From Clostridiales bacterium (GTDB taxonomy: Bacteria > Bacillota > Clostridia > Oscillospirales > Oscillospiraceae): a stretch of DNA of 6,005 nucleotides. The notes beneath the pieces are model-generated. The model made no database searches, was not told the DNA's origin, and saw only the letters and a program-made list of their open reading frames with translations. The stretch is from positions 1 to 6,005 of the forward strand of contig DYBS01000145.1 of NCBI GenBank assembly GCA_019418525.1. Reading direction: 5' to 3'. Each line of letters opens with the position of its first letter. The first letter of the stretch is position 1. The position numbers were made by a program, and so were the translations under genes. Below are positions 5,415 to 6,005 of this stretch, in pieces.

Positions 5415-6005
5415 GTGGAGAGAGAACAGGACCGGGCGAAGCTGCGCGCCGTCTTTGCCGGGCGGACGCCGGGGGTCCAGGATGTGACGGGGGAATATGC
5501 CGTCCTGGTACCCTTCGTAGAGGGTCCGGCGGGGTGGGAGCTCCTCTTTGAGGTCCGCGCCGCCACCCTGCGCCGCCAGCCGGGGGAGGTTTGCTTTCCA
5601 GGCGGCCGCATGGAGCGCGGCGAAAACGCTGTGGAGTGCGCTCTGCGGGAGACGGAGGAGGAGCTGGGCATCCCCGCCTCCGCCGTGGAGGTGGTGGCCG
5701 AGCTGGACGTGCTCCTCCACCAGAGTGGATTTCTCCTCCATCCGGTGCTGGGTGTAGTGGATACCGCAGCGGCGGAGAACTTGCGGCTCCAGAGCGCCGA
5801 GGTGGCCCAGACCTTCCGGGTGCCGCTGGATTTTTTCCGCCAAAATCCGCCCGTCTGCGCCAGTTATCCTCTGGAGCCCCGACCGGGACCGGATTTTCCC
5901 TATGAGGCTATCGGCTTTCCCCAGGGCTATTCCTTCCGGGGCGGGCGGGTGACGGTGCCCATCTACCGCTGGGAGGACAAGGCCATCTGGGGCCTCACCG
6001 GGCGG
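5415..6005 (+). CDS. Nudix hydrolase, CoA diphosphatase (NudL-like), 5' part
   Basis: The predicted enzyme hydrolyses the diphosphate bond of coenzyme A or its thioesters, giving 3'-phospho-ADP and 4'-phosphopantetheine. 197 residues are visible and the frame is still open at the window edge. A complete Nudix box GX5EX7REXXEEXG runs from Gly64 to Ile86 (GRMERGE ... RETEEELGI). Just before it, LLFEVRAATLRRQPGEVCFPGG-like sequence (43-64) matches the CoA-pyrophosphatase signature (LL..R...R...G...FPGG). The start is GTG at 5415, supported by GGGGAG at 5401-5406 with an 8-nt spacer and by the usual short N-terminal stretch before the AVLVPFVEG strand. A further in-frame GTG at 5388 lacks such a site. 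There is no clear promoter between the terminator at 5372 and this start, so expression may depend on read-through from the upstream operon. Confidence 0.92.
   Translation, partial: MEREQDRAKLRAVFAGRTPGVQDVTGEYAVLVPFVEGPAGWELLFEVRAATLRRQPGEVCFPGGRMERGENAVECALRETEEELGIPASAVEVVAELDVLLHQSGFLLHPVLGVVDTAAAENLRLQSAEVAQTFRVPLDFFRQNPPVCASYPLEPRPGPDFPYEAIGFPQGYSFRGGRVTVPIYRWEDKAIWGLTGR

Noticed and set aside
4755..5843. Long open frame (362 codons) on the minus strand
   Set aside because: It spans the opposite strand of the formyltransferase, the terminator and the Nudix gene, and shows no recognisable motif.

Overview
The window is high-GC DNA that reads like an endospore-forming Clostridia genome. 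The SpoIIR homologue implies a sporulating Firmicute, and the combination of high GC with Clostridia-type genes fits the Oscillospiraceae (Flavonifractor/Lawsonibacter-like). That lineage is an inference from gene content and composition, not from a marker gene. I see no mobile element, CRISPR array, tRNA or rRNA.

Layout. Positions 1-882 (+) hold the C-terminal part of a class B penicillin-binding protein. It ends at a perfect 18-bp hairpin with T tracts on both sides (883-921), which serves it and the convergent gene. Positions 927-2204 (-) encode a membrane-anchored family 2 glycosyltransferase with the full processive-synthase motif set. A strikingly AT-rich 254-bp gap (2205-2458) follows. 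It carries a plausible promoter for the glycosyltransferase and a strong housekeeping-type promoter on the opposite strand that points into spoIIR as antisense. Positions 2459-3094 (-) are spoIIR. The 167-bp divergent gap (3095-3261) carries a forespore (sigma-F/sigma-G-like) promoter candidate for spoIIR and a near-consensus sigma-A promoter for the rightward operon. Positions 3262-4500 and 4513-5331 (+) are a tightly coupled pair: a homocysteine S-methyltransferase-domain protein with an odd C-terminal tail, and a 10-formyl-THF-type formyltransferase of unknown substrate. A hairpin terminator follows at 5339-5372. Positions 5415-6005 (+) hold the start of a Nudix hydrolase of the CoA-diphosphatase type, beginning at GTG and cut by the window edge.

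How the genes work together. The PBP and glycosyltransferase belong to cell-envelope polymer synthesis but face each other and are probably separate units. SpoIIR is the forespore-to-mother-cell signal that triggers pro-sigma-E processing. The methyltransferase and formyltransferase both belong to one-carbon chemistry and form the most unusual unit here: the first has a Hcy domain followed by what looks like a shrunken remnant of the MetH pterin-binding barrel, and the second is neither a canonical Fmt nor next to def. No clearly new multi-gene system is evident; that pair and the antisense promoter opposite spoIIR most deserve follow-up.
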